Shown: one piece after another, positions 1 to 8,376 of the stretch
How positions within the stretch are numbered: the first letter of the stretch is position 1
Layout: each line of letters opens with the position of its first letter
From: Pseudotamlana agarivorans
GTDB taxonomy: Bacteria > Bacteroidota > Bacteroidia > Flavobacteriales > Flavobacteriaceae
Direction of reading: 5' to 3'
NCBI RefSeq assembly: GCF_018860245.1
Contig: NZ_JAHKPD010000011.1
Coordinates: forward strand, 248,001 to 312,000
DNA: 64,000 nucleotides
Made by a program: the position numbers and the translations under genes
Notes under the pieces: generated by a model
Databases searched by the model: none
Seen by the model: the letters and a program-made list of their open reading frames with translations, nothing else
What the model was told of the DNA's origin: nothing

Positions 1-1275
1 CACATAAAAGATAAATGGTATAAAACAGATACAGGTGCATCTTTGATTGCTGCAGGAGGGTTAATTGCGGCCGGAACTATTATGCATTTTAACTACGATT
101 TTAAAGTAAGTGTAAAAGAGGATATTAATAGATATCTTCCTGATTTTCATAGTCCGATTGATGACCTTACGCAGTACTTACCATACATTGGGGTGTTTGC
201 ATTAGATGCCGCGGGCATAAGGAGTAAGCATAGTACTTTAAGAAAAGCATCTACCATAGGAACCGCTATTGCCATAAATCTCGTTGTTGTTCAAGGTATG
301 AAATATGGTATTGCAGAGCTAAGACCAGATGGTTCTAGTAATAATTCCTTTCCTTCAGGACATACAGCCACCGCTTTTATGGGTGCACACATATTCCATA
401 AAGAATATAAACATAGAAGCCCATTTTACAGTATAGCTGCTTATACCTTGGCGACTTTTACTGGCGTTATGAGACAGTTAAATGATCGCCATTGGATTTC
501 CGATGTATTTGCTGGTGCCGGGATAGGTATTGGAACCACCGAACTTGCTTATTTTCTAAATGATGGCTGGTGGAAAGAAAATGGAATCAATGAAATTGAA
601 GAAACCAATAGAATTATAAATGAATCAAAACCGTCTTTTCTTGGTGTTAAAGTGGGTTATGCTAGTTTAATTGAAGAAACAGATGTTCTGGGATTATCAT
701 CTCAAGATGGCTATAGAATTTCTACGGAGGGTGCTTATTTTATAACTAAAAATATTGGAATAGGCGGTGAGATAGGGTTTCAAAGTTTTCCTATATCAAT
801 AGATGAGTCGCTACAACAAAGCTTTAATGCTGAAGGGTTTGAATTGTTGCCTGAAGCTTCAGGAAATATGATGTATTATGGAGGTGCTTATTATCAAATA
901 CCTTTTGGGAAGAATTCCATTGGAGTCAAATTACTTACTGGGGTAATTTCAGGACCTAGTACTAAATTGTATGTGCAAGAATTAACCAGTACAAATGAAG
1001 CTAGTGAAGAAGAACCTTTAGAACAATTTGTTTATGCCGATTTTGATCCTAAAACCTCTTTCAGTTGGGCATCGGGTATCTATTATAAACGTGTTTTAAA
1101 TAAAAATCTTTCAGTAGGCCTTTACGCTGATTATAACATAGGAGATTTAAAATATAATGTGGTTGAAATGGATGATTTTAATAACGGAGCTCCAACATAT
1201 TTACCTCAGGAAGCCCATAAAGTTAATTACGATTCTTATGCTTTTGGAGTCAATGTTGATGTGATGCTTTGGTAG
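1..1275 (+). CDS. PAP2 phosphatase fused to an outer-membrane beta-barrel (5' end missing)
   Basis: The reading frame is open from the first base, so the N-terminus lies outside the window. The first half carries the three PAP2 phosphatase motifs: KYGIAELRP (the KX6RP motif), PSGH, and RHWISDVFAG with the catalytic His-Asp pair. PAP2 enzymes remove phosphate from lipids such as phosphatidic acid or undecaprenyl pyrophosphate. The second half, about the last 210 residues, alternates polar and aromatic residues with many Gly and Tyr (for example GVKVGYASLIEE and YAFGVNVDVMLW at the very end). This looks like an outer-membrane barrel, placing the enzyme at the outer membrane or periplasm. Such PAP2-barrel fusions occur in Bacteroidota. 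The exact substrate cannot be read from the sequence. Confidence 0.85.
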   Translation, partial: HIKDKWYKTDTGASLIAAGGLIAAGTIMHFNYDFKVSVKEDINRYLPDFHSPIDDLTQYLPYIGVFALDAAGIRSKHSTLRKASTIGTAIAINLVVVQGMKYGIAELRPDGSSNNSFPSGHTATAFMGAHIFHKEYKHRSPFYSIAAYTLATFTGVMRQLNDRHWISDVFAGAGIGIGTTELAYFLNDGWWKENGINEIEETNRIINESKPSFLGVKVGYASLIEETDVLGLSSQDGYRISTEGAYFITKNIGIGGEIGFQSFPISIDESLQQSFNAEGFELLPEASGNMMYYGGAYYQIPFGKNSIGVKLLTGVISGPSTKLYVQELTSTNEASEEEPLEQFVYADFDPKTSFSWASGIYYKRVLNKNLSVGLYADYNIGDLKYNVVEMDDFNNGAPTYLPQEAHKVNYDSYAFGVNVDVMLW

Positions 1276-1349
1276 AATAATGCTTTGAATATTTCTATTT
1301 TTAAACCCCGAGAATTTTAACAGATAAAATGTTTTAATATAGACCCTGT

Positions 1350-1380
1350 AAACCCTTTGTTTATGGGGTTTTTATTTTTG
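1350..1380 (+). terminator. Probable intrinsic terminator after the PAP2 gene
   Basis: A short stem (AAACCC at 1350-1355 with GGGTTT at 1366-1371) is followed by a T-rich run, 75 bases after the PAP2 stop codon. The stem is only 6 bp, so this is moderate evidence. Confidence 0.5.
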
Positions 1381-1411
1381 CGTTAACAAATTTAGTTGCA
1401 ATATCTACAAA

Positions 1412-1705
1412 TCAGTCAACTATCTTAACAAACGCTGAGGCTTTTAATTCTTGTTCCCTCCTAGATAATCCATATTTATTGCCAATTACCCTCCAATTGC
1501 TTACAACAAAGGTTATTTCGCCTATTATTTGTGATGCCTCCTTTTCGGCTAGCCTAAAATAAGGAGCAACCTCTAAAGCTAGATCAAGATCCAAAGCATT
1601 ATCATTTATAAAATCGCTATCATAATTAAAAGTAAAATCGCCGTCATTGGTCTCTACTAAAACCCCACAAAACACGGTATCGTAATATATTCTAGCTTGT
1701 CTCAT
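1412..1705 (-). pseudogene. HipA toxin remnant: N- and C-terminal ends joined in frame, kinase core missing
   Basis: This encodes 97 residues, against roughly 400 for a full HipA Ser/Thr kinase toxin. Residues 1 to about 36 (from MRQARIYYDTVFCG to NYDSDF) resemble the HipA N-terminal subdomain. From about residue 40 on (ALDLDLALEVAPYFRL, VSNWRVIG, LSRREQEL) the sequence resembles the extreme C-terminus of HipA-family proteins. The ATP-binding and catalytic kinase core between them is absent, yet the frame is open, so this looks like an in-frame internal deletion. I chose the ATG at 1705 because family members start with M-R/K-x-A; it overlaps the hipB stop codon, as in normal hipBA operons. 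Catalytic activity is not expected. A short HipS-like stand-alone protein is a less likely alternative, because HipS would not carry the C-terminal segment. Confidence 0.7.
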
Positions 1706-1913
1706 TAGCATCAAATTCTTTTAAACTTATAGGAGCAAGCTTATGACCAAACATTTCTAAAACTTGATTCACTTTACCTAAGTTTAAATTGGTTTTGTTT
1801 TGCTCAATTTTTCGGATTACCGTAAGCGCCACTCCTGCTCTATCGGCGAACTCTACTTGTGTTAAATCAACGGCTTTCCTGCCCTCTTTTACAAATTCAG
1901 ACAACTCTTTCAT
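1692..1913 (-). CDS. hipB: HipB-type XRE-family antitoxin/regulator
   Basis: This 73-residue protein has a compact helix-turn-helix of the Xre/Cro type (LTQVEFADRAGVALTVIRKI, then EQNKTNLNLGKVNQVLEMFG). It resembles the HipB/Y4mF antitoxin family, which binds palindromic operators and neutralises HipA. The ATG at 1913 is preferred over an upstream TTG because it gives the usual MKELSEFV start. It lies first in a two-gene unit with the hipA remnant, overlapping it by 14 bases. Two near-identical palindromes lie upstream at 1955-1970 and 1995-2010 and are its likely binding sites. With the toxin kinase deleted, it may now act as a stand-alone autoregulator. Confidence 0.85.
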   Translation of the reverse strand: MKELSEFVKEGRKAVDLTQVEFADRAGVALTVIRKIEQNKTNLNLGKVNQVLEMFGHKLAPISLKEFDANETS

Positions 1914-1954
1914 TATATGCAATTAAATATAATTTTAAACAAAAACACTAAATT

Positions 1955-1970
1955 ATATGTAAATACATAC
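1955..1970. promoter_or_regulatory. HipB operator candidate O1
   Basis: This is an inverted repeat, ATATGT-N4-ACATAC, 42 bases upstream of the hipB start. It matches the second site (1995-2010) in arm sequence and in its 4-base spacer. The role is inferred from position and from known HipB autoregulation. Confidence 0.6.
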
Positions 1971-1994
1971 AATTCTTGTAAAACCATCTTTATT

Positions 1995-2010
1995 ATATGT
2001 TATTACATAT
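1995..2010. promoter_or_regulatory. HipB operator candidate O2
   Basis: This is a palindrome with perfect arms, ATATGT-N4-ACATAT. Its centre is exactly 40 bases from the centre of the first site, about four helical turns, so two HipB dimers could bind the same DNA face. Confidence 0.6.
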
Positions 2011-2117
2011 AAATTTTAAGAGTTCAATTAAATGGTTTTTCAATATTGCCAACTTATAAAATCGATTTGCAATTTGGTGGCCACTAAAAATAGTATCTAT
2101 TTGAAGCCTTATAAACA

Positions 2118-4244
2118 CTAATCAGTTAAAATTAATTGAATAGCCTTTTCAACTTCAGTTTGCGGTGCTTTACAACTTCCTTTTTTACACACAAAAATAT
2201 AGGTTTGATTATCAACATATTTATTTTCTAACAACGGTAATTCACTTTCTGAACGTGCTCCAGCGTAAATAACGTTAGGCAGATAATACTGTTGCAATGC
2301 ACTTATTTTTTGTTTGGCATTATCACCTGAAACAGCAACCTCATAAAACGGTTTTGTAAAATTCTGCATTAACCCCAACCATTTACTATAACCTGAGGGG
2401 GATAACAGAACGTCGTTACTTATATTATGTAACATTTGATTTGCCTTTTCGGAATAGGTATCCTCATGATAATACAAACTTAAGGCAAACAAATTATGAG
2501 CTAAAACGGCATTAGATGAAGGTAAAACGCCATCTACCGTTTCCATTTTTCTTGTAATCAAAGTGGCGTCTAAATCTGATGTAAAATAGAACATTCCCGA
2601 AGCATCATCGTAAAAGTGAGTCAACGTGTAATCCATGAGTTGCTTGGCCTCAGTAAGCCATTTTTCATCTAAAGACACTTCATACAACCCGATTAGCGCT
2701 TGAATTGTTAGCGCATAATCTTCAGCAAACGCATTTATGGAACTTTCATTATTTATGTACACCCGGTTTAAACCACCACCCTCTTGCTTCTGAATATCGA
2801 TAATAAAATCTCCAATTTTTACGGCCATTTTAAGATGATTGGGATCTTGGAAGCTGCGATAAGCATCTGTATAAGCCTTTAAAGTTAAGGCGTTCCAACC
2901 GGTTAATGCTTTATTATCCGTTCGTGGCGGTTTACGGTTATCTCGTACTTCTAAGAGCACCTGCTTCCATGTGGTAAGCTTTGCTTCCAATTCATCTTCT
3001 GTAAGACCTGTTAAGCTCGCCACTTCAGCATGTGTTTTATTTCTATAAAGCACATAGTTATTATTTTCCCAAGCGCCTGTTTCATTGATATTATAATACA
3101 CCTTAAAGGCTTCAAAATCTCCTTCTAAATGTTGTTTTAAAGCTTCTTTACCCCAAACATAATACGCGCCTTCTTCTAGCGCTCCTTTTTCGGTATAACT
3201 ATCGGCATCAAGAGCTGAATAGAACGCCTGTTTGCCATCAAAAAAATCCCGCTCTAAACAAGCTAAAGTCTCAAAAACAACCTGTTTAAATAGTTTATTT
3301 TTATGCGTCAAATATTTTTCGGAATACACACTTACCAGTTGGGCGTTATCATATAACATTTTTTCAAAATGAGGAATATGCCATTTTGCATCTACCGAAT
3401 ATCTAGAAAACCCACCGCCAATATGGTCGTAAATACCCCCATAAGCCATTTTTACCAAGGTATTTTCAACGTGATTTTCTACTACGGTATCTTTGTTTTG
3501 CACGGCATAACGCAATAAAAAATTTAAATTATTAGGCAACGGAAATTTAGGTGCACCCTTTTCACCGCCATCAATTATATCAAAATTTTCTTTCCAAGTA
3601 TCTACGGCATCAACAAGGACGCTATTCTGGAAGTCGGATGGATTTCTATTTACTGTAATTAAGTCTGATTCTTTTATACCTTCTGTAAGCTGATCTGCAT
3701 AAGCAATCGCTTTGTCTGGATTTGTTTCGTATAATTCAGAAAGGTCTTTTAGAATTTTAATCCATGGCTCCTTTTCAAAATAAGTACCTCCAAATATAGG
3801 TCTACCGTCTGGCAGCGCAATACAATTTAAAGGCCAACCACCACTTCCTGTTAGCAGCTGCACAGCATGCATATAAACCTGGTCGATATCTGGGCGTTCT
3901 TCACGATCTATTTTAATATTAATGAACTTAGAATTCATAATAGCAGCCACAGAATCATTTTGAAAACTCTCTTCTTCCATAACATGACACCAATGGCAAG
4001 CGGCATAACCTACCGATATCACCATAAGCTTATTTTCCTTTTTTGCTAAATCTAAAGTTTCTTGACTCCAAGCTTTCCAATCAACTGGATTATGCGCGTG
4101 TTGCAATAAATAAGGACTTGTTTCATTTATTAAATCGTTGGTGTATTTATGTTTGGATGCAGCCTTCTTCTTATCCGAACATCCACATAGAAAAAGCGTG
4201 AGAAGCATTAAACGGAATAAAAAACACTTAATATTATAGGTCAT
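2118..4244 (-). CDS. DUF255 thioredoxin-domain lipoprotein (YyaL/SPATA20 family)
   Basis: This 708-residue protein starts with a lipoprotein-type signal (hydrophobic stretch ending FLCGC, lipid Cys about residue 22), suggesting export and membrane anchoring. The N-terminal region carries [17 protein letters not shown] and a thioredoxin-like CHWC motif ([16 protein letters not shown]), hallmarks of the DUF255/YyaL family. The rest is an alpha/alpha-barrel like N-acylglucosamine epimerases and glycosidases ([33 protein letters not shown]). Length fits the family (about 670-720). The biochemical role of the family is not settled. The gene stands alone, with long gaps on both sides. Confidence 0.88.
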   Translation of the reverse strand: MTYNIKCFLFRLMLLTLFLCGCSDKKKAASKHKYTNDLINETSPYLLQHAHNPVDWKAWSQETLDLAKKENKLMVISVGYAACHWCHVMEEESFQNDSVAAIMNSKFINIKIDREERPDIDQVYMHAVQLLTGSGGWPLNCIALPDGRPIFGGTYFEKEPWIKILKDLSELYETNPDKAIAYADQLTEGIKESDLITVNRNPSDFQNSVLVDAVDTWKENFDIIDGGEKGAPKFPLPNNLNFLLRYAVQNKDTVVENHVENTLVKMAYGGIYDHIGGGFSRYSVDAKWHIPHFEKMLYDNAQLVSVYSEKYLTHKNKLFKQVVFETLACLERDFFDGKQAFYSALDADSYTEKGALEEGAYYVWGKEALKQHLEGDFEAFKVYYNINETGAWENNNYVLYRNKTHAEVASLTGLTEDELEAKLTTWKQVLLEVRDNRKPPRTDNKALTGWNALTLKAYTDAYRSFQDPNHLKMAVKIGDFIIDIQKQEGGGLNRVYINNESSINAFAEDYALTIQALIGLYEVSLDEKWLTEAKQLMDYTLTHFYDDASGMFYFTSDLDATLITRKMETVDGVLPSSNAVLAHNLFALSLYYHEDTYSEKANQMLHNISNDVLLSPSGYSKWLGLMQNFTKPFYEVAVSGDNAKQKISALQQYYLPNVIYAGARSESELPLLENKYVDNQTYIFVCKKGSCKAPQTEVEKAIQLILTD

Positions 4245-4610
4245 GTATAGTTTTTGTTTGTATGGCTAAATATACATTTTAAAATGAATACACGTATTGC
4301 CATTAAATTTGGAGATTAAGCGAACAACCTTGCAGCCATTTTCAGGGCAATGCTTTAATATTTCTATTTCCTTTTCTATTATTCATTATGGTAAAAGCCA
4401 TTTAAACCATAAACGCTGTGGCCTGAAATTTACCTATCCCATAAACTAGCAAAACCCATATAACAAGGCCGTATTAAAAAAAATCGCACACCAAATCCAC
4501 ATAGCTCATCAAATTACTAAAATTGCTATTAAAATTTTATATAATCCATAAAAGCATCCATCCTTTACAGCACTTTAATATTAAGTTAAAGCAATGTTAA
4601 TAAAATTCCA
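4245..4610. other. Intergenic region upstream of the polysaccharide locus
   Basis: This is an AT-rich gap between the divergent DUF255 gene and the polysaccharide locus promoter. I see no convincing coding sequence, RNA gene or repeat in it. Confidence 0.5.
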
Positions 4611-4618
4611 TAACTTTG
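4611..4618 (+). promoter_or_regulatory. Promoter -7 box (TAACTTTG) for the polysaccharide locus
   Basis: TAACTTTG matches the Bacteroidota -7 consensus TAnnTTTG. No clean TTG -33 box is visible at the usual distance. It lies about 200 bases before the UpxY gene, leaving a long leader that includes a short hydrophobic reading frame. This is the only good promoter match I see ahead of the locus. Confidence 0.5.
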
Positions 4619-4689
4619 CTATGAAAAATATTACGCTATGATTTGATATAAATAGAGTTTATTACATTAATCCATTAATTCCTTTGATC

Positions 4690-4782
4690 GTGAAAAAAAT
4701 TAAACTTATTAGTATGATCTCTCTCTCTTTACTAATTATTGGCTCATCTTTATCCCTCCTCTATGTTATTATGTGTTGTTAA
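4690..4782 (+). CDS. Possible 30-residue hydrophobic small protein or leader peptide
   Basis: A GTG-started frame of 30 codons encodes a basic start (MKKIKLIS), a hydrophobic core of about 20 residues, and a Cys-Cys end. It looks like a tiny single-span membrane peptide or a signal-peptide-like leader. It lies between the -7 box at 4611 and the UpxY antiterminator, 33 bases before the latter. No family is recognised, and the frame could be chance in AT-rich DNA. Confidence 0.3.
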   Translation: MKKIKLISMISLSLLIIGSSLSLLYVIMCC

Positions 4783-4815
4783 ATATTTTAATAAACAATT
4801 AAGCATAGTATCGTG

Positions 4816-5277
4816 ATGGATTGGAAGGTCTTATACGTAAAACCAAGAAATGAAAAGAAGGTAGTAACCGCGCTTTCCAAACTTGGCATAACGGCTTACA
4901 GCCCTACTGTGACAGAAATACGTCAATGGTCTGATAGAAAAAAAAAAGTAGAAATTCCACTACTCACATCCTATGTACTTGTTAAAATCAAGGAGATTGA
5001 ACATGATTTGGTGTTCCAAATCCCAGGTGTGGTACGTTTTCTTTTTTGGCTAGGCAAACCAGCCACAGTTAAGGATAGCGATATTGAAGTCATGAAAAAT
5101 TGGCTGAGTAAGGAAAATACGCAGGCTCAAGTTGAAAACATCCAACCTGGCGACCGTATAAAAATAAAATCGGGGCTTTTTGAAGGCAAAAAAGCACTGG
5201 TTCATGAAATAAACGCCAACAGAATCCAATTAATTTTATTGGATTTAGATATGAAAATTACTTTTAACAGAAATTAA
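4816..5277 (+). CDS. UpxY-family NusG-like transcription antiterminator
   Basis: This 153-residue protein starts MDWKVLYVKPRNEKKV, the NusG N-terminal (NGN) fold, and continues with KKKVEIPLLTSYVLVKI and the GVVRFLFW segment. A C-terminal KOW-like part follows (PGDRIKIKSGLFEGKKA). It is the specialised NusG paralogue type called UpxY/LoaP/RfaH-like. In Bacteroides these head capsule operons and let RNA polymerase read through the long leader and operon. The ATG at 4816 is preferred over the adjacent GTG at 4813. As first gene of a 29-kb + strand polysaccharide locus, it is the probable locus-specific elongation factor. Confidence 0.9.
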   Translation: MDWKVLYVKPRNEKKVVTALSKLGITAYSPTVTEIRQWSDRKKKVEIPLLTSYVLVKIKEIEHDLVFQIPGVVRFLFWLGKPATVKDSDIEVMKNWLSKENTQAQVENIQPGDRIKIKSGLFEGKKALVHEINANRIQLILLDLDMKITFNRN

Positions 5278-5682
5278 ACTGTTTCAAGTATTTTTTTTTG
5301 GTAGCATAACAACCTTTGCTGTGACTCAGGAGGCGTAGCGGTGGAATAAAGTCACCAAAACAGCCTTTTTACATATCAAAATGTTTTTCCCGAGGGCAGT
5401 AGTTAAGTGCGTCAAGTAAAAAATTATTATTGTTTTGAAAATAATCCTTTTAAATAAAATACTATTGTCAGTTCGAGTGCAGTCGAGAATCTTTCGATGT
5501 CAAAAGAAACCAATCTCGACGCCGCTCGGTTTGACATTCTACTTAAAATAACACCAGAGCATATGGTCACCCACCTAAAATAACCGCAATACATCGTATT
5601 TATAAGTCAACTGTTATGAAAAATAATAATTTTGACTTTAATTTACACAACCCAAAACTTTAAACAACCCCATTACTATTTT
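5278..5682. other. Gap after the antiterminator, with degenerate inverted-repeat material
   Basis: No gene is visible. At about 5324-5360 the flanking words GTGACT and AGTCAC could form a weak stem. At about 5469-5541 there is a diverged copy of the TCGAG/CTCGA repeat family (TTCGAGTGCAGTCGAGAA, later TCTCGACGCCGCTCGG) seen elsewhere in the window after operons. Confidence 0.45.
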
Positions 5683-6348
5683 ATGAAAATTTCTAAGCTC
5701 TACCTACTACTACCTCTAGTTTGGATTAACCTTATCACAGCACAGGACTACACAGATTTAAAAGCACCAGAAAAGTCAAATACTACTACAAGCCAATTTG
5801 AAAACAATTGGAGTTTCACCGCAGGTGTCAATATCGTAGACGATTCAGGAAATAGCCTTAACAACCTCTTCAAATTTAAAGAAAATCAAGCACACAATTG
5901 GGCATTCCAAACCCCTATTACTATTGGTGCAGAATATTATTTCAAGGAACAATTTAGTTTTTATGCCAAAGCGTCCTTCAATAGTTTTAAACCTGGAAAA
6001 TCTATCGATGGTACCATAGTCGATTCAGAATCAAATCCCGATTTTTTTGCATTCGACCTGGGTGCTAAATATTCGTTCAGAAAATTAATAAAATCAGAAA
6101 CCTTCGATTTCTATATGGGTTACGGTTTTGGCTACACTTCTATAGAGGAATACATCAACAAGAAAAATCAGCAAGAAATACAACCTAAATCAAGAATAAC
6201 AGGTAATGCGTCATTAGGATTAAACATCTGGTTTACAAAAAACATGGCCTTAAATATGGATGCTGCGGCTAAATTCACATACACCTCAGACGCCTCACAT
6301 TATTTACAATACAATTTAGCTGTTGTATATTTACTTTCGAAGAAGTAA
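5683..6348 (+). CDS. Outer-membrane beta-barrel protein of the polysaccharide locus
   Basis: This 221-residue protein has a clear signal peptide (MKISKLYLLLPLVWINLITA, cleavage probably before QDYTD). Its body alternates in typical beta-barrel fashion (ENNWSFTAGVNIVDD, TIGAEYYFKEQFSFYAKASF, DLGAKYSFRK, YNLAVVYLL at the C-terminus). The size suits an 8-stranded barrel. The start was set at the ATG at 5683 because the upstream in-frame part does not look like protein and would bury the signal peptide. Position between the antiterminator and the sulfate-activation genes suggests a role at the cell surface in the same process, but no specific function can be assigned. Confidence 0.75.
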   Translation: MKISKLYLLLPLVWINLITAQDYTDLKAPEKSNTTTSQFENNWSFTAGVNIVDDSGNSLNNLFKFKENQAHNWAFQTPITIGAEYYFKEQFSFYAKASFNSFKPGKSIDGTIVDSESNPDFFAFDLGAKYSFRKLIKSETFDFYMGYGFGYTSIEEYINKKNQQEIQPKSRITGNASLGLNIWFTKNMALNMDAAAKFTYTSDASHYLQYNLAVVYLLSKK

Positions 6349-6389
6349 ACTGGTCCAAAAACCGAAAAAGTAGAATCCCCTCATTTTAA

Positions 6390-6848
6390 ATGCCAAAAAA
6401 AATACACCGAAGACATATTGTTAAAGCCATAACCTGGCGCTTAGTAGGCACATTAGACACTGTCATATTATCATGGATCATTTCTGGCAGTCCACTTATC
6501 GGTTTAAAAATTGGTGCTTTTGAGGTCGTAACAAAAATGCTATTGTATTATGTTCATGAGCAGGTTTGGTTTAAAGTTAAAATTGCAGAAAGTAAAAAAC
6601 GACATTTACTCAAGACGGTTACTTGGCGAATCATTGGTACTTTAGACACCATGATATTAGCCTGGGTTATTACAGGAAACCCGTTAACCGGTTTAAGCAT
6701 CGGTGTTGCAGAAGTCATCACGAAAATGGTGCTCTACTACTTACATGAAAGAGTTTGGTACAAAATAGATTTTGGTTTAGAAAAAAGAAGGCGATTAAGC
6801 AAATGGAAAAAAACATCACAGCGCACGAATACAAAATATGTAGACTAG
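6390..6848 (+). CDS. Tandem DUF2061 membrane protein
   Basis: This 152-residue protein is two copies of the same roughly 58-residue unit. The first begins HIVKAITWRLVGTLDTVILS, the second HLLKTVTWRIIGTLDTMILA. Each unit ends with a matching LLYYVHEQVW or VLYYLHERVW and holds two hydrophobic segments, so about four membrane spans in all. The unit is DUF2061. The gene overlaps cysC by 46 bases and so is tightly tied to the sulfate-activation genes. The biochemical role of DUF2061 is not known to me; supplying sulfate or otherwise aiding PAPS metabolism is only an inference from context. Confidence 0.88.
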   Translation: MPKKIHRRHIVKAITWRLVGTLDTVILSWIISGSPLIGLKIGAFEVVTKMLLYYVHEQVWFKVKIAESKKRHLLKTVTWRIIGTLDTMILAWVITGNPLTGLSIGVAEVITKMVLYYLHERVWYKIDFGLEKRRRLSKWKKTSQRTNTKYVD

Positions 6849-7411
6849 AGCGTCAAAAATTAAACGGGCACAATTCCTTTTTAATTTTTTTCACCGGTTT
6901 ATCTGGTTCTGGGAAATCAACTATAGCCAACGCTTTAGAAGAACGCTTAAACCATAATAAAATTCACACTTACGTACTCGATGGTGATAACGTAAGACGT
7001 GGTATAAATCAGAATTTAGGCTTTTCACCTGAAGACCGTTCTGAAAACAACAGACGTATTGGGGAGATTTCAAAATTATTCATCGATGCAGGGTTGGTAG
7101 TTATGGCAGCCTTTGTAGCGCCTTATCAAAAAGATCGGCATTTTATTCGAGAGACCGTAAGTCCGGAAAATTTTGTGGAAGTTTTTGTAAACACCAGTCT
7201 TAAGGTTTGTGAAGAACGCGATGTTAAAGGCTTATACAAAAAAGCACGTGCCGGTGAAATTAAAAACATGACTGGTATTTCAGCACCTTATGAGGCTCCT
7301 GAAAATCCAGATGTGGAAGTTTCCCATTTAAATACTATTGAAGAATCGGTTGAAATCATATTTCAAGCCATTAAAAATAAATTAGCACTTAAAAATAGCA
7401 TTAATGAGTAA
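6803..7411 (+). CDS. cysC: Adenylyl-sulfate (APS) kinase
   Basis: This enzyme phosphorylates APS to the sulfate donor PAPS. The 202-residue protein has the P-loop GLSGSGKS near residue 34, then LDGDNVRRGINQNLGFSPED, which is diagnostic of APS kinases, and ENNRRIGEISKLFIDAG. The start at 6803 (MEKNITAHEY) fits the family length; longer upstream starts would read deeper into the DUF2061 gene. It overlaps DUF2061 upstream and cysD downstream (8 bases), implying translational coupling. CysC is separate here rather than fused to CysN. Confidence 0.95.
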   Translation: MEKNITAHEYKICRLERQKLNGHNSFLIFFTGLSGSGKSTIANALEERLNHNKIHTYVLDGDNVRRGINQNLGFSPEDRSENNRRIGEISKLFIDAGLVVMAAFVAPYQKDRHFIRETVSPENFVEVFVNTSLKVCEERDVKGLYKKARAGEIKNMTGISAPYEAPENPDVEVSHLNTIEESVEIIFQAIKNKLALKNSINE

Positions 7412-8309
7412 GTACTATTTAAATTATTTAGACGAGTTAGAGTCGGAAGCCATTTATGTTTTACGAGAAGTTTGGGCACAATTTGAAAACCCTGTCATCA
7501 TGTTTTCTGGAGGAAAAGACTCCATTTTAGTTACCCATTTGGCTAAAAAAGCATTCTATCCTGCTAAAATACCCTTTCCATTAATGCACGTCGATACCGG
7601 ACACAACTTCCCAGAAACCATTAAATTCAGAGATGATATCATCAAAGCATTAGATGCTGAACTCATTGTGGGTTCTGTTCAAGAATCTATAGACGAAGGT
7701 CGTGTTGCTGAAGAAAAAGGTAAAAACGCCACACGTAATGCTTTACAAATCACAACTTTATTAGACGCTATTGAAGCGAATAAAATTGACTGTGCCATTG
7801 GTGGTGGCCGTCGTGATGAGGAAAAAGCTCGTGCTAAAGAACGTTTCTTCTCTCATAGAGATGATTTCGGACAATGGGATCCTAAAAATCAACGTCCAGA
7901 ATTATGGAACATTTTTAACGGAAAACATTTTGAAGGCGAACATTTTAGAGCCTTCCCGATTTCTAACTGGACCGAAATGGATGTTTGGAACTACATTAAA
8001 CGCGAAAATATCGCCATTCCTTCCTTATATTATGCTCACGAACGTGAAGTGGTTTGGAGACAAGATGCTTGGATTCCGAATTCTGAATTTCTTGTTTTAG
8101 AAGACCATGAAGAAGTTGTAACCAAAAAAATCCGATTTAGAACACTTGGGGACATCACCATAACTGGTGGTATTGAATCTGATGCAGACACCTTAGAAAA
8201 GATCGCTGATGAAGTCTCTGGTATGCGTCAAACCGAAAGAGGGAATCGATCTGATGACAAACGTTCAGAATCTGCCATGGAAGACCGTAAACGTCAAGGC
8301 TACTTCTAA
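7404..8309 (+). CDS. cysD: Sulfate adenylyltransferase small subunit
   Basis: CysD is the ATP-binding PP-loop subunit of ATP sulfurylase, making APS from sulfate and ATP together with the GTPase CysN. Visible motifs are the PP-loop MFSGGKDSILVTHL near residue 34, HVDTGHNFPET, and GGGRRDEEKARAKERFFSHR. Length (301) and the C-terminal RQGYF ending match the family. It overlaps cysC and is followed by cysN after 67 bases. Confidence 0.97.
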   Translation: MSKYYLNYLDELESEAIYVLREVWAQFENPVIMFSGGKDSILVTHLAKKAFYPAKIPFPLMHVDTGHNFPETIKFRDDIIKALDAELIVGSVQESIDEGRVAEEKGKNATRNALQITTLLDAIEANKIDCAIGGGRRDEEKARAKERFFSHRDDFGQWDPKNQRPELWNIFNGKHFEGEHFRAFPISNWTEMDVWNYIKRENIAIPSLYYAHEREVVWRQDAWIPNSEFLVLEDHEEVVTKKIRFRTLGDITITGGIESDADTLEKIADEVSGMRQTERGNRSDDKRSESAMEDRKRQGYF

Positions 8310-8376
8310 ATTTATATATTACTCAACGCATAAAAGATCAAGCTAAATTCAATTTAGCAATCCTATAAAAAGTCAC

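Noticed and set aside
5324-5360. Riboswitch-like stem after the antiterminator gene
   Set aside because: Only a six-base pairing (GTGACT/AGTCAC) was found, with no recognised aptamer core.
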